Shown here: one piece after another, positions 5,495-13,700 of the stretch | How the letters are laid out: every line of letters begins with the position of its first letter | Numbering within the stretch: the stretch's first letter is position 1 | Assembly: GCA_035528275.1 (NCBI GenBank) | Contig: DATKYV010000236.1 | Location: forward strand, 1 to 13,700 | Source of the DNA: DATKYV01 sp035528275 | GTDB taxonomy: Bacteria; Acidobacteriota; Terriglobia; UBA7540 | Direction of reading: 5' to 3' | DNA length: 13,700 bases | Program-made: the position numbers and the translations under genes | Notes under the pieces: model-generated | The model's input: the letters and a program-made list of their open reading frames with translations, nothing else | What the model was told of the DNA's origin: nothing | Database searches by the model: none

Positions 5495-7926
5495 TGAACC
5501 CACTCATGTTCTCAGGACGAGAAAAGAGCGACACCCGCGTACTCCCCATGATGCCCATCCGGGATGTGGTCATCTTCCCGTACATGATGACGCCGTTCGT
5601 GGTGGGCCGCGAGAGCTCCATCCGCGCCCTGGAGAACGCGCTGGCGGGCGACAAGAAAATTTTTCTCGCCACCCAGCACGACGCCTCGGTGGACGACCCC
5701 AAGCCCAATGAGATTTATCAGGTGGGGACCATCGCCAACATCGTCCAGAGCTTGAAACTCCCCGACGGCAATATCAAGGTCCTGGTGGAGGGTGTGGAGC
5801 GCGGAAAGATCCTGAAGATTTCCAAAGAGGAAGGGTACTTCCGCGTTCAGGTGAAGACGGCAGTCTATCGGACCGTCAACGTGCCGAGCCTGGAACAGCT
5901 CGTGCAGCGCGTGACCTCGCAGTTCGAACAGTACGTCAAGCTCTCCCAGAGCCTGAACTACGAGACCATGATCGCCGCGGTGAAGGTGGATGAGATCGGC
6001 AAGTTCACGGACACCGTGGCCTCCAACCTGAACGTCAGCATCGAGGAGAAACAGGAGCTGCTCGAGATCTTCGACCCCGTGGACCGCCTCACACGGCTGG
6101 CTGATATCCTGGACGTCGAAATCGAGAAACTCAACGTCGACCGCACCATCCAGGGCCGCGTGAAGCGCCAGATGGAGCGCGCCCAGCGCGAGTACTACCT
6201 GAACGAGAAGATCAAGGCCATCCAAAAGGAGCTCGGCCGCAACGAAAAGAGCGAAATCGACGAGCTCAAGAAGAAGATCGAAACGGCGGGCATGACCAAG
6301 GATGCCCTGGAAAAGGCCAATGCGGAACTCAAGCGGCTGGAAATGATGCCGCCCATGTCGGCCGAGTCCACCGTTTCGCGCAATTACCTCGACTGGCTGC
6401 TCGCCGTGCCCTGGAAAAAGCGTTCCAAGGAGATTCGCGACATCGTCCGAGCGGAGAAGATCCTGGAAGAAGACCACTATGGTCTTGAAAAAATCAAGGA
6501 GCGGATCCTGGAGTTCCTGGCCGTCCGCCAGTTGGTGAAGAACCCGCGCGGATCGATCCTCTGCTTCGTCGGACCTCCGGGCGTCGGCAAGACGTCGCTG
6601 GGCCGCTCGATCGCGCGGGCCACGGGCCGCAAGTTTGTCCGCCTGTCACTGGGCGGCGTGAGAGACGAGGCGGAGGTCCGCGGTCACCGCCGCACTTACA
6701 TCGGAGCGCTGCCTGGCCAGATCATTCAGATGATGAAGAAGGCCGGGACCGTCAACCCCGTGTTCCTCCTCGACGAAGTCGACAAGATGAGCATGGATTT
6801 CCGCGGCGACCCCTCGGCCGCCCTGCTCGAAGTGCTCGACTCCGAGCAGAACCACATGTTCATGGATCACTACCTCGACGTCGAATACGATCTTTCCAGG
6901 GTTTTCTTCATCACTACGGCCAACGTGATCCACACCATCCCCCAGCCCCTCCAGGACCGCATGGAGATCCTGCGCCTCTCCGGATACACGGAGCCCGAGA
7001 AGCTGGAAATCGCCAAGCGATTCCTGGTGCGCAAGCAACGCGAGGCGGCAGGGCTGAAGCTGGAAAATATCGAACTGACCGACGAAGCACTGGTGGGCAT
7101 CGCGCGCGGCTATACGCGCGAAGCCGGCGTGCGAAACCTGGAGCGCGAAATCGCCAACATCTGCCGCAAAGTGGCGCGCAAGGTGGTGCAGGAAAGCAAG
7201 GCGTTGCAGGCCACCCTCAAGGCCGAAGATCTTCAGGAGTACCTCGGTGTCATCAAGTTCCGGGATACGAAGTCGGAGGAAAAAAACGAGATCGGATTGG
7301 CCACGGGACTGGCATGGACCGAGGTGGGCGGCCAGATCCTGAATATCGAGGCCACGATCATGTCGGGTAAGGGCAAGCTGCTGCTGACGGGTATGCTCGG
7401 CGACGTGATGCAGGAATCCGGCCAGGCGGCGATGAGCTACGTACGCTCGCGCGCCGCGCGCCTGGGCCTGGGCGCGGATTTCTACCGGCACGTGGATATC
7501 CATATTCACGTCCCGGAAGGTTCGATCCCCAAGGACGGCCCCTCGGCCGGCATCACCCTGGCTACGGCCGTGGTCAGCGCACTCACCCGGATCGCCGTGC
7601 GGCGTGATGTGGCCATGACCGGCGAGATCACCCTGCGTGGCAAAGTCCTGCCCATCGGCGGCGTCAAGGAAAAACTTCTCGCCGCCCACCGCGCCGGCAA
7701 CCAGACGGTCATCATGCCGCGCGACAACGAAAAGGACTTGTCAGAAATCCCGCAAAATATCCAGCAGGAACTCACCATTCGGTTCGTGGAGAACATGGAC
7801 GATGTGCTCGACCTTGCATTGGTGAGCAGGATTGAGGCGCTGCACGCCATTCCGCCCGATCAGGAAGCTGCGCCCGCGTTGGCGCCCCAGCAGTCGGATG
7901 AAGACCGGGATCGTTTGACGAATTAG
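5494..7926 (+). CDS. lon: Lon, ATP-dependent serine protease
   Basis: An 810-residue LonA-type protease, the usual length, that degrades misfolded and short-lived regulatory proteins in the cytoplasm. An N-terminal substrate-binding domain begins at residue about 12 (TRVLPMMPIRDVVIFPYM). A coiled-coil stretch near 225-285 is rich in Lys and Glu. The AAA+ module has Walker A GPPGVGKT (360-367) and Walker B VFLLDEVDKM (423-432). The peptidase domain carries the Ser-Lys dyad: S684 in PKDGPSAG and K727, the second Lys of GGVKEK, with the same 43-residue spacing as E. coli S679/K722. The tail after about 790 is Ala/Pro/Gln-rich and not conserved. I chose the ATG at 5494 (TAATG, 1-nt overlap with clpX, GGAG upstream). 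A TTG at 5473 would add only 7 residues. Confidence 0.97.
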   Translation: MNPLMFSGREKSDTRVLPMMPIRDVVIFPYMMTPFVVGRESSIRALENALAGDKKIFLATQHDASVDDPKPNEIYQVGTIANIVQSLKLPDGNIKVLVEGVERGKILKISKEEGYFRVQVKTAVYRTVNVPSLEQLVQRVTSQFEQYVKLSQSLNYETMIAAVKVDEIGKFTDTVASNLNVSIEEKQELLEIFDPVDRLTRLADILDVEIEKLNVDRTIQGRVKRQMERAQREYYLNEKIKAIQKELGRNEKSEIDELKKKIETAGMTKDALEKANAELKRLEMMPPMSAESTVSRNYLDWLLAVPWKKRSKEIRDIVRAEKILEEDHYGLEKIKERILEFLAVRQLVKNPRGSILCFVGPPGVGKTSLGRSIARATGRKFVRLSLGGVRDEAEVRGHRRTYIGALPGQIIQMMKKAGTVNPVFLLDEVDKMSMDFRGDPSAALLEVLDSEQNHMFMDHYLDVEYDLSRVFFITTANVIHTIPQPLQDRMEILRLSGYTEPEKLEIAKRFLVRKQREAAGLKLENIELTDEALVGIARGYTREAGVRNLEREIANICRKVARKVVQESKALQATLKAEDLQEYLGVIKFRDTKSEEKNEIGLATGLAWTEVGGQILNIEATIMSGKGKLLLTGMLGDVMQESGQAAMSYVRSRAARLGLGADFYRHVDIHIHVPEGSIPKDGPSAGITLATAVVSALTRIAVRRDVAMTGEITLRGKVLPIGGVKEKLLAAHRAGNQTVIMPRDNEKDLSEIPQNIQQELTIRFVENMDDVLDLALVSRIEALHAIPPDQEAAPALAPQQSDEDRDRLTN

Positions 7927-8206
7927 AGCCCGGGAACAGCATCCCGTGACCGATGAAATGCGAAAAACCTATTCTCGCCGGAGGGCATCGAAAGGAACTG
8001 AAGCCGGCAGCTTTGCGGCTTCGCAACCGGCAAGAATCACAGACCCGAACAACCCAACAACACGTAGCCAAGGAACCGCTTACGGAGATTTAGCCGCTTC
8101 ACCGGCCGCTGGCTTCCTATATCGCGCAATTCCGGCTGCCCGTCGAGTTCAATAGCGAATCATCAGATTTCGAATGCCAAGCCGTATGAAGACCCGGATA
8201 GACAAC
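7927..8206. other. Intergenic spacer between lon and rho, first part
   Basis: There is no supported gene here. A perfect 7-bp stem (GAAGCCG at 8000-8006 with CGGCTTC at 8016-8022, 9-nt loop) lies 74 bp after the lon stop. It is not followed by a T-run, so it is not a classical intrinsic terminator, though it may protect the lon mRNA end. No promoter with both boxes could be chosen for rho, although AT-rich TATATC at 8118-8123 is a candidate -10. No tRNA or tandem repeat is visible. Confidence 0.5.
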
Positions 8207-8226
8207 TGGACCCGCGTTGGGGTCCA
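8207..8226 (+). promoter_or_regulatory. Hairpin in the rho leader
   Basis: TGGACCC and GGGTCCA form a perfect 7-bp stem around a 6-nt loop, ending 29 nt before the rho ATG. No T-run follows. The hairpin lies inside a short open frame (8174 or 8186 to 8245). rho of E. coli is autogenously attenuated in its leader, so a regulatory role is plausible but unproven. Confidence 0.35.
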
Positions 8227-8255
8227 CACCTTAACGAAAGATTGAGAGAGAAGTT

Positions 8256-9584
<1,329 letters not shown>

Positions 9585-9619
9585 GAACAGGGGTCGGGAA
9601 CCGGGATTTGGGGAGTTGC

Positions 9620-9702
9620 GAAGTCTGAAGTATAAAGGTTGAAAGGCCGCGCTCTTCACTTCACACTTTTTCCTTTAGCCCTTAACCTTAAGCCTTCACA
9701 CT
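9620..9702. repeat. Inverted pair of heptamer arrays between rho and cmk
   Basis: The left array (9620-9647, four units, plus-strand units such as GAAGTCT and GAAGTAT) faces a right array of seven units in strict 7-nt register (9654-9702; units include TTAACCT, TAAGCCT and TCACACT). TCACACT occurs twice, exactly five units apart. 9622-9647 pairs imperfectly with 9678-9702 (about 20 of 25 positions), giving a long stem with a loop of about 30 nt. The complement of the cmk stop codon (9696-9698) is the first three bases of the last unit. It could serve as a bidirectional terminator for two converging genes; no standard terminator is seen in either direction. Confidence 0.7.
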
Positions 9703-10379
9703 GAAGTGAGTTTCCGTTCTCGGACAAGCGCCAGGATCCGTTCGACGACTCGGTCCGCGGTAAGGTGCGTTGAGTCGATCTCCACGGCGTCCGGCGCGGC
9801 GACGAGCGGGGAAATCTTCCGCTCCGCGTCAAGTTGGTCGCGACGGCCGATTTCGTAGGCCGTCTGCTCCAGGCTGGTGGCGCGCCCTTCGTCCCGTTCC
9901 TGGTTCAATCGACGACGAGATCTCTCTTCCACATCGGCGAGCAGGAAGACCTTCAGTGGGGCCTCGGGGAAAACCACCGTGCCGATATCGCGCCCTTCCA
10001 TCACCACGCCGCGTTCCCCCACCAAACCCCTCTGCAAGGCCACCAGTTTCTTGCGGACCTCCGGCAGGCGCGAAACCTTGGCCGCGGCGAGCGTCACTTC
10101 AGGAGTGCGGATGCGCTGGGTGACATCGCGGCCATCGAGCCACACGCGCGACTGGCCTCCGGGGGCGGTAAACCGAATATCCACCGCCGCCAATAATCGC
10201 GCCACTGCACCTTCGTCCTCGACCGACGCGCCGGATTCCAGCACCTTCAGCGCTGCGGCGCGATAAGTCGCGCCACTGTCCACGTAGTTCATGCCCAGGC
10301 GCTCGGCGAGTTTCTGCGCCACAGTACTCTTCCCCGCCCCCGCTGGGCCGTCGATGGCGATGACCAATGGTTTCGACAT
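9696..10379 (-). CDS. cmk: Cytidylate kinase
   Basis: A 227-residue nucleoside monophosphate kinase that phosphorylates CMP and dCMP with ATP, in pyrimidine salvage and nucleotide supply. The P-loop GPAGAGKST begins about 10 residues from the chosen start and is followed by YVDSGATYRAAAL, a variant of the usual DTGAMYR. Further signatures are LDGRDVTQRIRTPEV, VMEGRDIGTVVFP (the substrate-proximal GRDIGT) and RRDQLDAERKISPLVAAPDAVEIDSTHL. I chose the ATG at 10379 (MSKPLVIAIDGP) because it matches the family's N-terminus. The same frame is open to an ATG at 10409, which would add ten residues encoded partly by heptamer-repeat DNA. None of the starts (10379, 10385, 10409) has a good ribosome-binding site. 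It is the last gene of the aspS-mutL-cmk strand. Confidence 0.94.
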   Translation of the reverse strand: MSKPLVIAIDGPAGAGKSTVAQKLAERLGMNYVDSGATYRAAALKVLESGASVEDEGAVARLLAAVDIRFTAPGGQSRVWLDGRDVTQRIRTPEVTLAAAKVSRLPEVRKKLVALQRGLVGERGVVMEGRDIGTVVFPEAPLKVFLLADVEERSRRRLNQERDEGRATSLEQTAYEIGRRDQLDAERKISPLVAAPDAVEIDSTHLTADRVVERILALVRERKLTSV

Positions 10380-10396
10380 TTGCATGTCATCGGAAA

Positions 10397-10531
10397 AGTT
10401 GTCAGTCATCAGTTCTCAGTTGTCAGTCGCGGAATCTGGCTTTGCGCCCGGCTGCGGTCAACAGACTACTGATTCAGACCGCCAACCGACCCACCCTGGG
10501 AAACTGAAAACTGATCACTGACAACTGACGA
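10397..10531. repeat. Inverted pair of heptamer arrays between cmk and mutL
   Basis: The left array has four exact 7-nt units (10401-10428; consensus NTCAGTY, e.g. ATCAGTT and CTCAGTT). The right array has four units (10504-10531; consensus CTGANNA, e.g. CTGATCA and CTGACAA), the same word inverted. 10397-10421 is complementary to 10502-10526 at 23 of 25 positions, across an 80-nt spacer without tandem structure. The right array ends exactly at the base before the complement of the mutL stop codon (10532-10534). The left array contains the upstream candidate start of cmk. Confidence 0.85.
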
Positions 10532-12499
10532 CTAGATTCGCTTGAACGCCTTTTGAATCTCCTTCAGCCCGTAGCGAAGCACGATGGGCCGGCCGTGCGG
10601 GCAGGTCATGGGGCACGCGGTGCGGCTCAATTCACGAAGCAGCCACTGCATCTTCGGCCGGTCGAGCGCCATGTTCACCTTGATGGCCGCATGGCACGCC
10701 ACCGAAGCCGCAATCTTCGTGCGCAGCACGTCGAGTGTGACGGCGCGCGCTTCGGCCGCCACGCCGTCGAGGATCTCGATCAGCAGCTTCTCCACGTCGT
10801 CGGCGCGGATATCGGCGGGAGCGGTCTTCACGGCGACGGTGCGCTGCCCGAAGGGTTCCACCTCAAAGCCGTTTGCCGCCAGCTCCTGGGCGATTTCCTG
10901 GAAGGTCACCTCCTGTTCCGGCTTGAGCTCCACGACGATAGGCAGCAGGAGCCGCTGTCCTTCCACCTGCTTATCTTGCCGGAGCCGGAGGTGACGCTCG
11001 AAGAGAACGCGCTCGTGGGCAACGTGCTGGTCGACGATCCAGAGCCCTTCGGCGTTGGTGGCCACGATGAAGCTCTCCTGCACCTGGCCGATCGGCTGGA
11101 GGTCGGCGGGGAATTCGTCGGCGGTCTTTGTCCCATCGCCCGGTCCGCTGCCAAATGACTCCCCGACTTCGCGAACAGGTTCGATGGGCGCGTAGAGTGC
11201 CGCTGCGGCTTCCTCCAGGGGCAGCGAGCCGGTTCGCGGCTCGGGCCTGGGCGCCGCAAGCCGGAAATCGTCGCGGTGGCCGCGCTCCCCGCCGGTCGGA
11301 GGTCTCGGCCCGGGTGCTGGTGGTTCGGCGCCACGCATGAGCGGAGGCTCCTCGGCCAGTCTCTCCGCAGCCTCGATTTCCTCCAAGTTCTGATCGGTTG
11401 CCCGCGCCGCCCGCGGAAGCGGAAAGGCAGCTACCGGCCGCGAAGTGATGAGCGATTGCCGGATGGAATCTCGCACCAGATCGTGAATGAAATGCGTCTG
11501 GCGAAACCTCACTTCCGTCTTCGAAGGGTGAACGTTGACGTCCACCTCCGTGGCGGGCAGTTCGAGAAAAATCAGCGCCACCGGGAAGACTCCGCGGGGA
11601 AGGATATTGCGGTAAGCCTCGGTGACCGCGTGGAGGATCAATCGGTCGCGCACCAGCCGGCGGTTCACAAAAAAATAGATCTGGTTGCGGTTGAGCTTCT
11701 GCACTTCCGGCCGCGAGACAAAACCGGCCACACGCGCGGTCAATGGCTCCTCAGGCGAGGCATCCTCTTCTCCCGCCTCGGGTGTCGTTGCCATCGGAAT
11801 GCGGCGCTCCACGGGCGCCATCTCCACCATCTGCTCGAGCAACTGACCTCCCATCAGTTGATACACCCGCTCGCGGTGTGTGGCGACGGGAGAAACGTTG
11901 ACGATCTCATTCGTCAGCGAGCTCAGCCGGAAGCTCTTGCCGGGATGGGCGAGAGCGTAGTGGGTGACGAGCGTGGCGACGTGACCGAGCTCCGTTGATT
12001 CCGACTTCAGAAACTTGCGCCGCGCCGGAGTGTTGAAGAAGAGGTCGCGCGCCTCGACGCGTGTCCCGCCCGGCCACGCCACTTCCTTCACGTCGCGCAG
12101 CTTGCCTCCGGCGATCTCCAGTCGCGTCCCGGCGGCGTCGGAAGCGTGCCGGGTCTCCAGCACCACGCGCGACACGGCGGCGATTGAAGGCAGCGCTTCG
12201 CCACGGAACCCCAGGGTTGAAATTGCAAAAAGGTCTTCGGCGGACTTGATCTTGCTGGTGGCGTGACGCTCGAAGGCAAGCAACGCATCGTCGCGGGTCA
12301 TTCCCGAGCCGTCGTCCGTGACGCGAATCAGCCGCTTGCCGCCTGCTTCAACAGAGACTTCAACGCGATTGGCGCCGGCGTCGAGGGAATTCTCCATGAG
12401 CTCTTTGACGATGGAGGCGGGCCGCTCCACAACTTCTCCGGCGGCGATTTTGTTGGCCACGGCTTCGGGAAGGATGCGGATGACAGAGGATTGATTCAT
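10532..12499 (-). CDS. mutL: DNA mismatch repair protein MutL, endonuclease type
   Basis: A 655-residue mismatch-repair matchmaker that links MutS recognition to strand removal. The N-terminal GHKL ATPase has ENSLDAG (36-42), DDGSGM (62-67) and GFRGEAL (97-103). A Pro/Glu/Arg-rich linker spans about 365-465. The C-terminal domain has the endonuclease metal-site motif DQHVAHERVLFE (490-501; usual form DQHAAHE...E), ACHAAIK (C602) and CPHGRP (633-638). The protein is therefore probably a nicking MutL of the kind found in bacteria without MutH; that functional reading is inference. The start ATG at 12499 gives the family-typical N-terminus (ILPEAVANKIAAGEVVERPAS). The ATG and the first codons fall inside an octamer array, and there is no Shine-Dalgarno in the 40 nt upstream. 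Neighbours are aspS upstream and cmk downstream on the same strand. Confidence 0.97.
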   Translation of the reverse strand: MNQSSVIRILPEAVANKIAAGEVVERPASIVKELMENSLDAGANRVEVSVEAGGKRLIRVTDDGSGMTRDDALLAFERHATSKIKSAEDLFAISTLGFRGEALPSIAAVSRVVLETRHASDAAGTRLEIAGGKLRDVKEVAWPGGTRVEARDLFFNTPARRKFLKSESTELGHVATLVTHYALAHPGKSFRLSSLTNEIVNVSPVATHRERVYQLMGGQLLEQMVEMAPVERRIPMATTPEAGEEDASPEEPLTARVAGFVSRPEVQKLNRNQIYFFVNRRLVRDRLILHAVTEAYRNILPRGVFPVALIFLELPATEVDVNVHPSKTEVRFRQTHFIHDLVRDSIRQSLITSRPVAAFPLPRAARATDQNLEEIEAAERLAEEPPLMRGAEPPAPGPRPPTGGERGHRDDFRLAAPRPEPRTGSLPLEEAAAALYAPIEPVREVGESFGSGPGDGTKTADEFPADLQPIGQVQESFIVATNAEGLWIVDQHVAHERVLFERHLRLRQDKQVEGQRLLLPIVVELKPEQEVTFQEIAQELAANGFEVEPFGQRTVAVKTAPADIRADDVEKLLIEILDGVAAEARAVTLDVLRTKIAASVACHAAIKVNMALDRPKMQWLLRELSRTACPMTCPHGRPIVLRYGLKEIQKAFKRI

Positions 12500-12587
12500 T
12501 GAGCCATTGTTTCATTGAGTCATTGAATCATTCAACTGGTACGATCCTGGGCTCTGCCAATGACTCAATGATTCAATGATTCAATTC
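12490..12587. repeat. Inverted pair of octamer arrays between mutL and aspS
   Basis: The left array holds five 8-nt units in register (12490-12529) with consensus ATTGANTC (e.g. ATTGATTC and ATTGAGTC), plus a partial unit. The right array (12558-12585) has the same unit inverted: CAATGACT once, CAATGATT twice, then CAAT. 12498-12525 is complementary to 12558-12585 at 24 of 28 positions, with a 32-nt loop. The complement of the mutL start codon (12497-12499) lies across units 1 and 2 of the left array. The complement of the aspS stop codon (12581-12583) lies across units 3 and 4 of the right array. Almost the whole 81-bp intergenic gap is this structure. Confidence 0.88.
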
Positions 12588-13700
12588 TTCTTGTTTTCCA
12601 GCCCCAGTTCCCCCAATTGCTCCGGATCTACAGTGGCGGGCGCGTCGCACATCAGGTCGACGGCGCTGGCGGTCTTGGGGAAGGCGATCACCTCGCGGAT
12701 ATTCGATTCGCCCGCCATCAGCGCGATGATGCGGTCGTAGCCGAGCGCGATGCCGCCGTGGGGCGGCGTGCCGTATTCCAGCGCGTCGAGGAAAAAACCG
12801 AATCGCTCGCGAGCCTTCTCCGGGGTCAGACCGAGAGCCTGAAAGACCCGCTTCTGAATGTCCTGCCGGTGAATCCTGATGGAGCCGCCGCCGATTTCCG
12901 CGCCGTTCAACACCAGATCGTACGCCAGCGCCTTCACACTCCCGGGGTCGGTTTCGAGCTTTTCCAGGTCCTCCTCGCGCGGAGACGTGAAGGGATGGTG
13001 CATCGCAGCATAGCGCTTTCCCTTCTCGTCGTATTCGAACATGGGGAAGTCAATCACCCAGAGGAATTTCCAGGTCCCCGGCTTCAAGAGTCCGAGCCTT
13101 CGCCCCAACTCAGTCCGAAGTTCGCCGGAAGCTTCGTCCAGGTGCCGCGATGCTCCCGTGGAGCTGTCCCCCGATTTCGAGCCCAGCAGGAGCACGAGGT
13201 CGCCGGATTGCGCTCCCGCCGCACCGGCCAAGGCTTGGATCGCCTCTGCCCCGACGGCTTTGGCGAGCGGGGACTCGGCCCCCGATTCGGTCATCTTAAT
13301 GTAAGCAAACCAGTCCGCGCCGTTGGTTTTCGCCGTCTCTTGGAGCTTGTCGAGCTGACTTCGTGATGCCTTCGCCCACTCAGGCACGCGCAAGACCTTG
13401 ACCGGCTGGCGCAGGTGCAACTTCTCACCCGTATCGCCCGGCATCTGCACCTTTTTCCACTCCAGGCCGAACCCGAGGTGGGGCTTGTCCGACCCGTACC
13501 GCTCCATCACCTGCTCATAGGTCAAGCGCGGGAACGGACGGTCGACCTTGACGTCGACGAGCGCGAAGAGCTTCTCCATCAGCCCCTCGATGATGTCGAA
13601 CAGCACGTCTCGCTGCGGAAACGCCATCTCGATATCGACCTGCGTAAACTCCGCCTGGCGGTCGGCGCGAAAGTCCTCATCTCGAAAGCAGCGGACGATC
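12581..13700 (-). CDS. aspS: Aspartyl-tRNA synthetase, C-terminal part (5' end outside window)
   Basis: About 373 residues of a class II synthetase that charges tRNA-Asp; the usual bacterial enzyme is about 590 residues, so the anticodon-binding domain and motif 1 lie beyond 13700. The visible part opens with motif 2 (IVRCFRDEDFRADRQAEFTQVDIEM). The catalytic-domain segment FPRLTYEQVMERYGSDKPHLGFG, the bacterial GAD insertion and HHPFTSPREEDLEKLE follow. Motif 3 is GIALGYDRIIALMAGE, followed by FPKTASAVDLM and the C-terminal extension. Whether it is the tRNA-Asp-specific or the non-discriminating (Asp/Asn) form cannot be judged, because the deciding anticodon-domain residues are outside the window. 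The stop codon sits within an octamer repeat array shared with the start of mutL. Confidence 0.97.
   Translation of the reverse strand, partial: IVRCFRDEDFRADRQAEFTQVDIEMAFPQRDVLFDIIEGLMEKLFALVDVKVDRPFPRLTYEQVMERYGSDKPHLGFGLEWKKVQMPGDTGEKLHLRQPVKVLRVPEWAKASRSQLDKLQETAKTNGADWFAYIKMTESGAESPLAKAVGAEAIQALAGAAGAQSGDLVLLLGSKSGDSSTGASRHLDEASGELRTELGRRLGLLKPGTWKFLWVIDFPMFEYDEKGKRYAAMHHPFTSPREEDLEKLETDPGSVKALAYDLVLNGAEIGGGSIRIHRQDIQKRVFQALGLTPEKARERFGFFLDALEYGTPPHGGIALGYDRIIALMAGESNIREVIAFPKTASAVDLMCDAPATVDPEQLGELGLENKKN

Noticed and set aside
10397..10531. CRISPR array or insertion-sequence ends as explanation of the repeats
   Set aside because: Units are only 7 nt, tandem without spacers, and the two arrays are inverted. 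There is no transposase frame in the 80-nt spacer and no cas gene in the window.

Overview
The window looks like a chromosomal segment of a high-GC Gram-negative bacterium, most probably a member of the Acidobacteriota. The strongest clue is the first gene: the start of an Oar-like TonB-dependent receptor with a CarboxypepD_reg-like N-terminal domain and the 'GGPLxIPKIYxGRDKT...GNRIPxxRLN' wording typical of the large acidobacterial receptor families. The protein sequences of Tig, ClpP, Rho and MutL fit this, but the assignment is an inference from memory of those families, not from a search.

Layout. 1-1808 (minus strand): the N-terminal 429 residues of the TonB-dependent receptor (its 3' end lies outside the window), preceded by a small exported Spy/CpxP-like (LTXXQ) protein. 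1809-2303: a 495-bp divergent intergenic region with one convincing sigma70 promoter with an extended -10, pointing at tig. 2304-7926 (plus strand): the classical proteostasis cluster tig-clpP-clpX-lon. clpP/clpX overlap by 4 nt and clpX/lon by 1 nt. A near-consensus promoter lies inside the 3' end of tig, so clpP-clpX-lon can probably be transcribed without tig. 7927-8255: a 329-bp spacer with hairpins and a possible leader ORF before rho. 8256-9584 (plus): transcription terminator Rho. 9696-13700 (minus, converging on rho): aspS (partial, 5' end outside the window), mutL and cmk, transcribed in that order.

Function. Trigger factor folds nascent chains, ClpXP and Lon degrade what fails, and Rho ends untranslated transcripts. 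The opposite-strand cluster supplies aspartyl-tRNA, mismatch repair and CMP/dCMP phosphorylation. All are housekeeping genes and appear intact apart from the two cut by the window edges.

The most unusual structure is in the spacers, not the genes. The three consecutive gaps rho/cmk, cmk/mutL and mutL/aspS each hold a pair of short tandem arrays facing each other as an inverted repeat. The unit is 7, 7 and 8 nt long respectively, with a different unit sequence at each place. The arrays reach into the gene ends: the cmk and aspS stop codons, the mutL start codon and the longest possible cmk start lie within repeat units, and the mutL stop directly abuts an array. I did not see such arrays in the other spacers.
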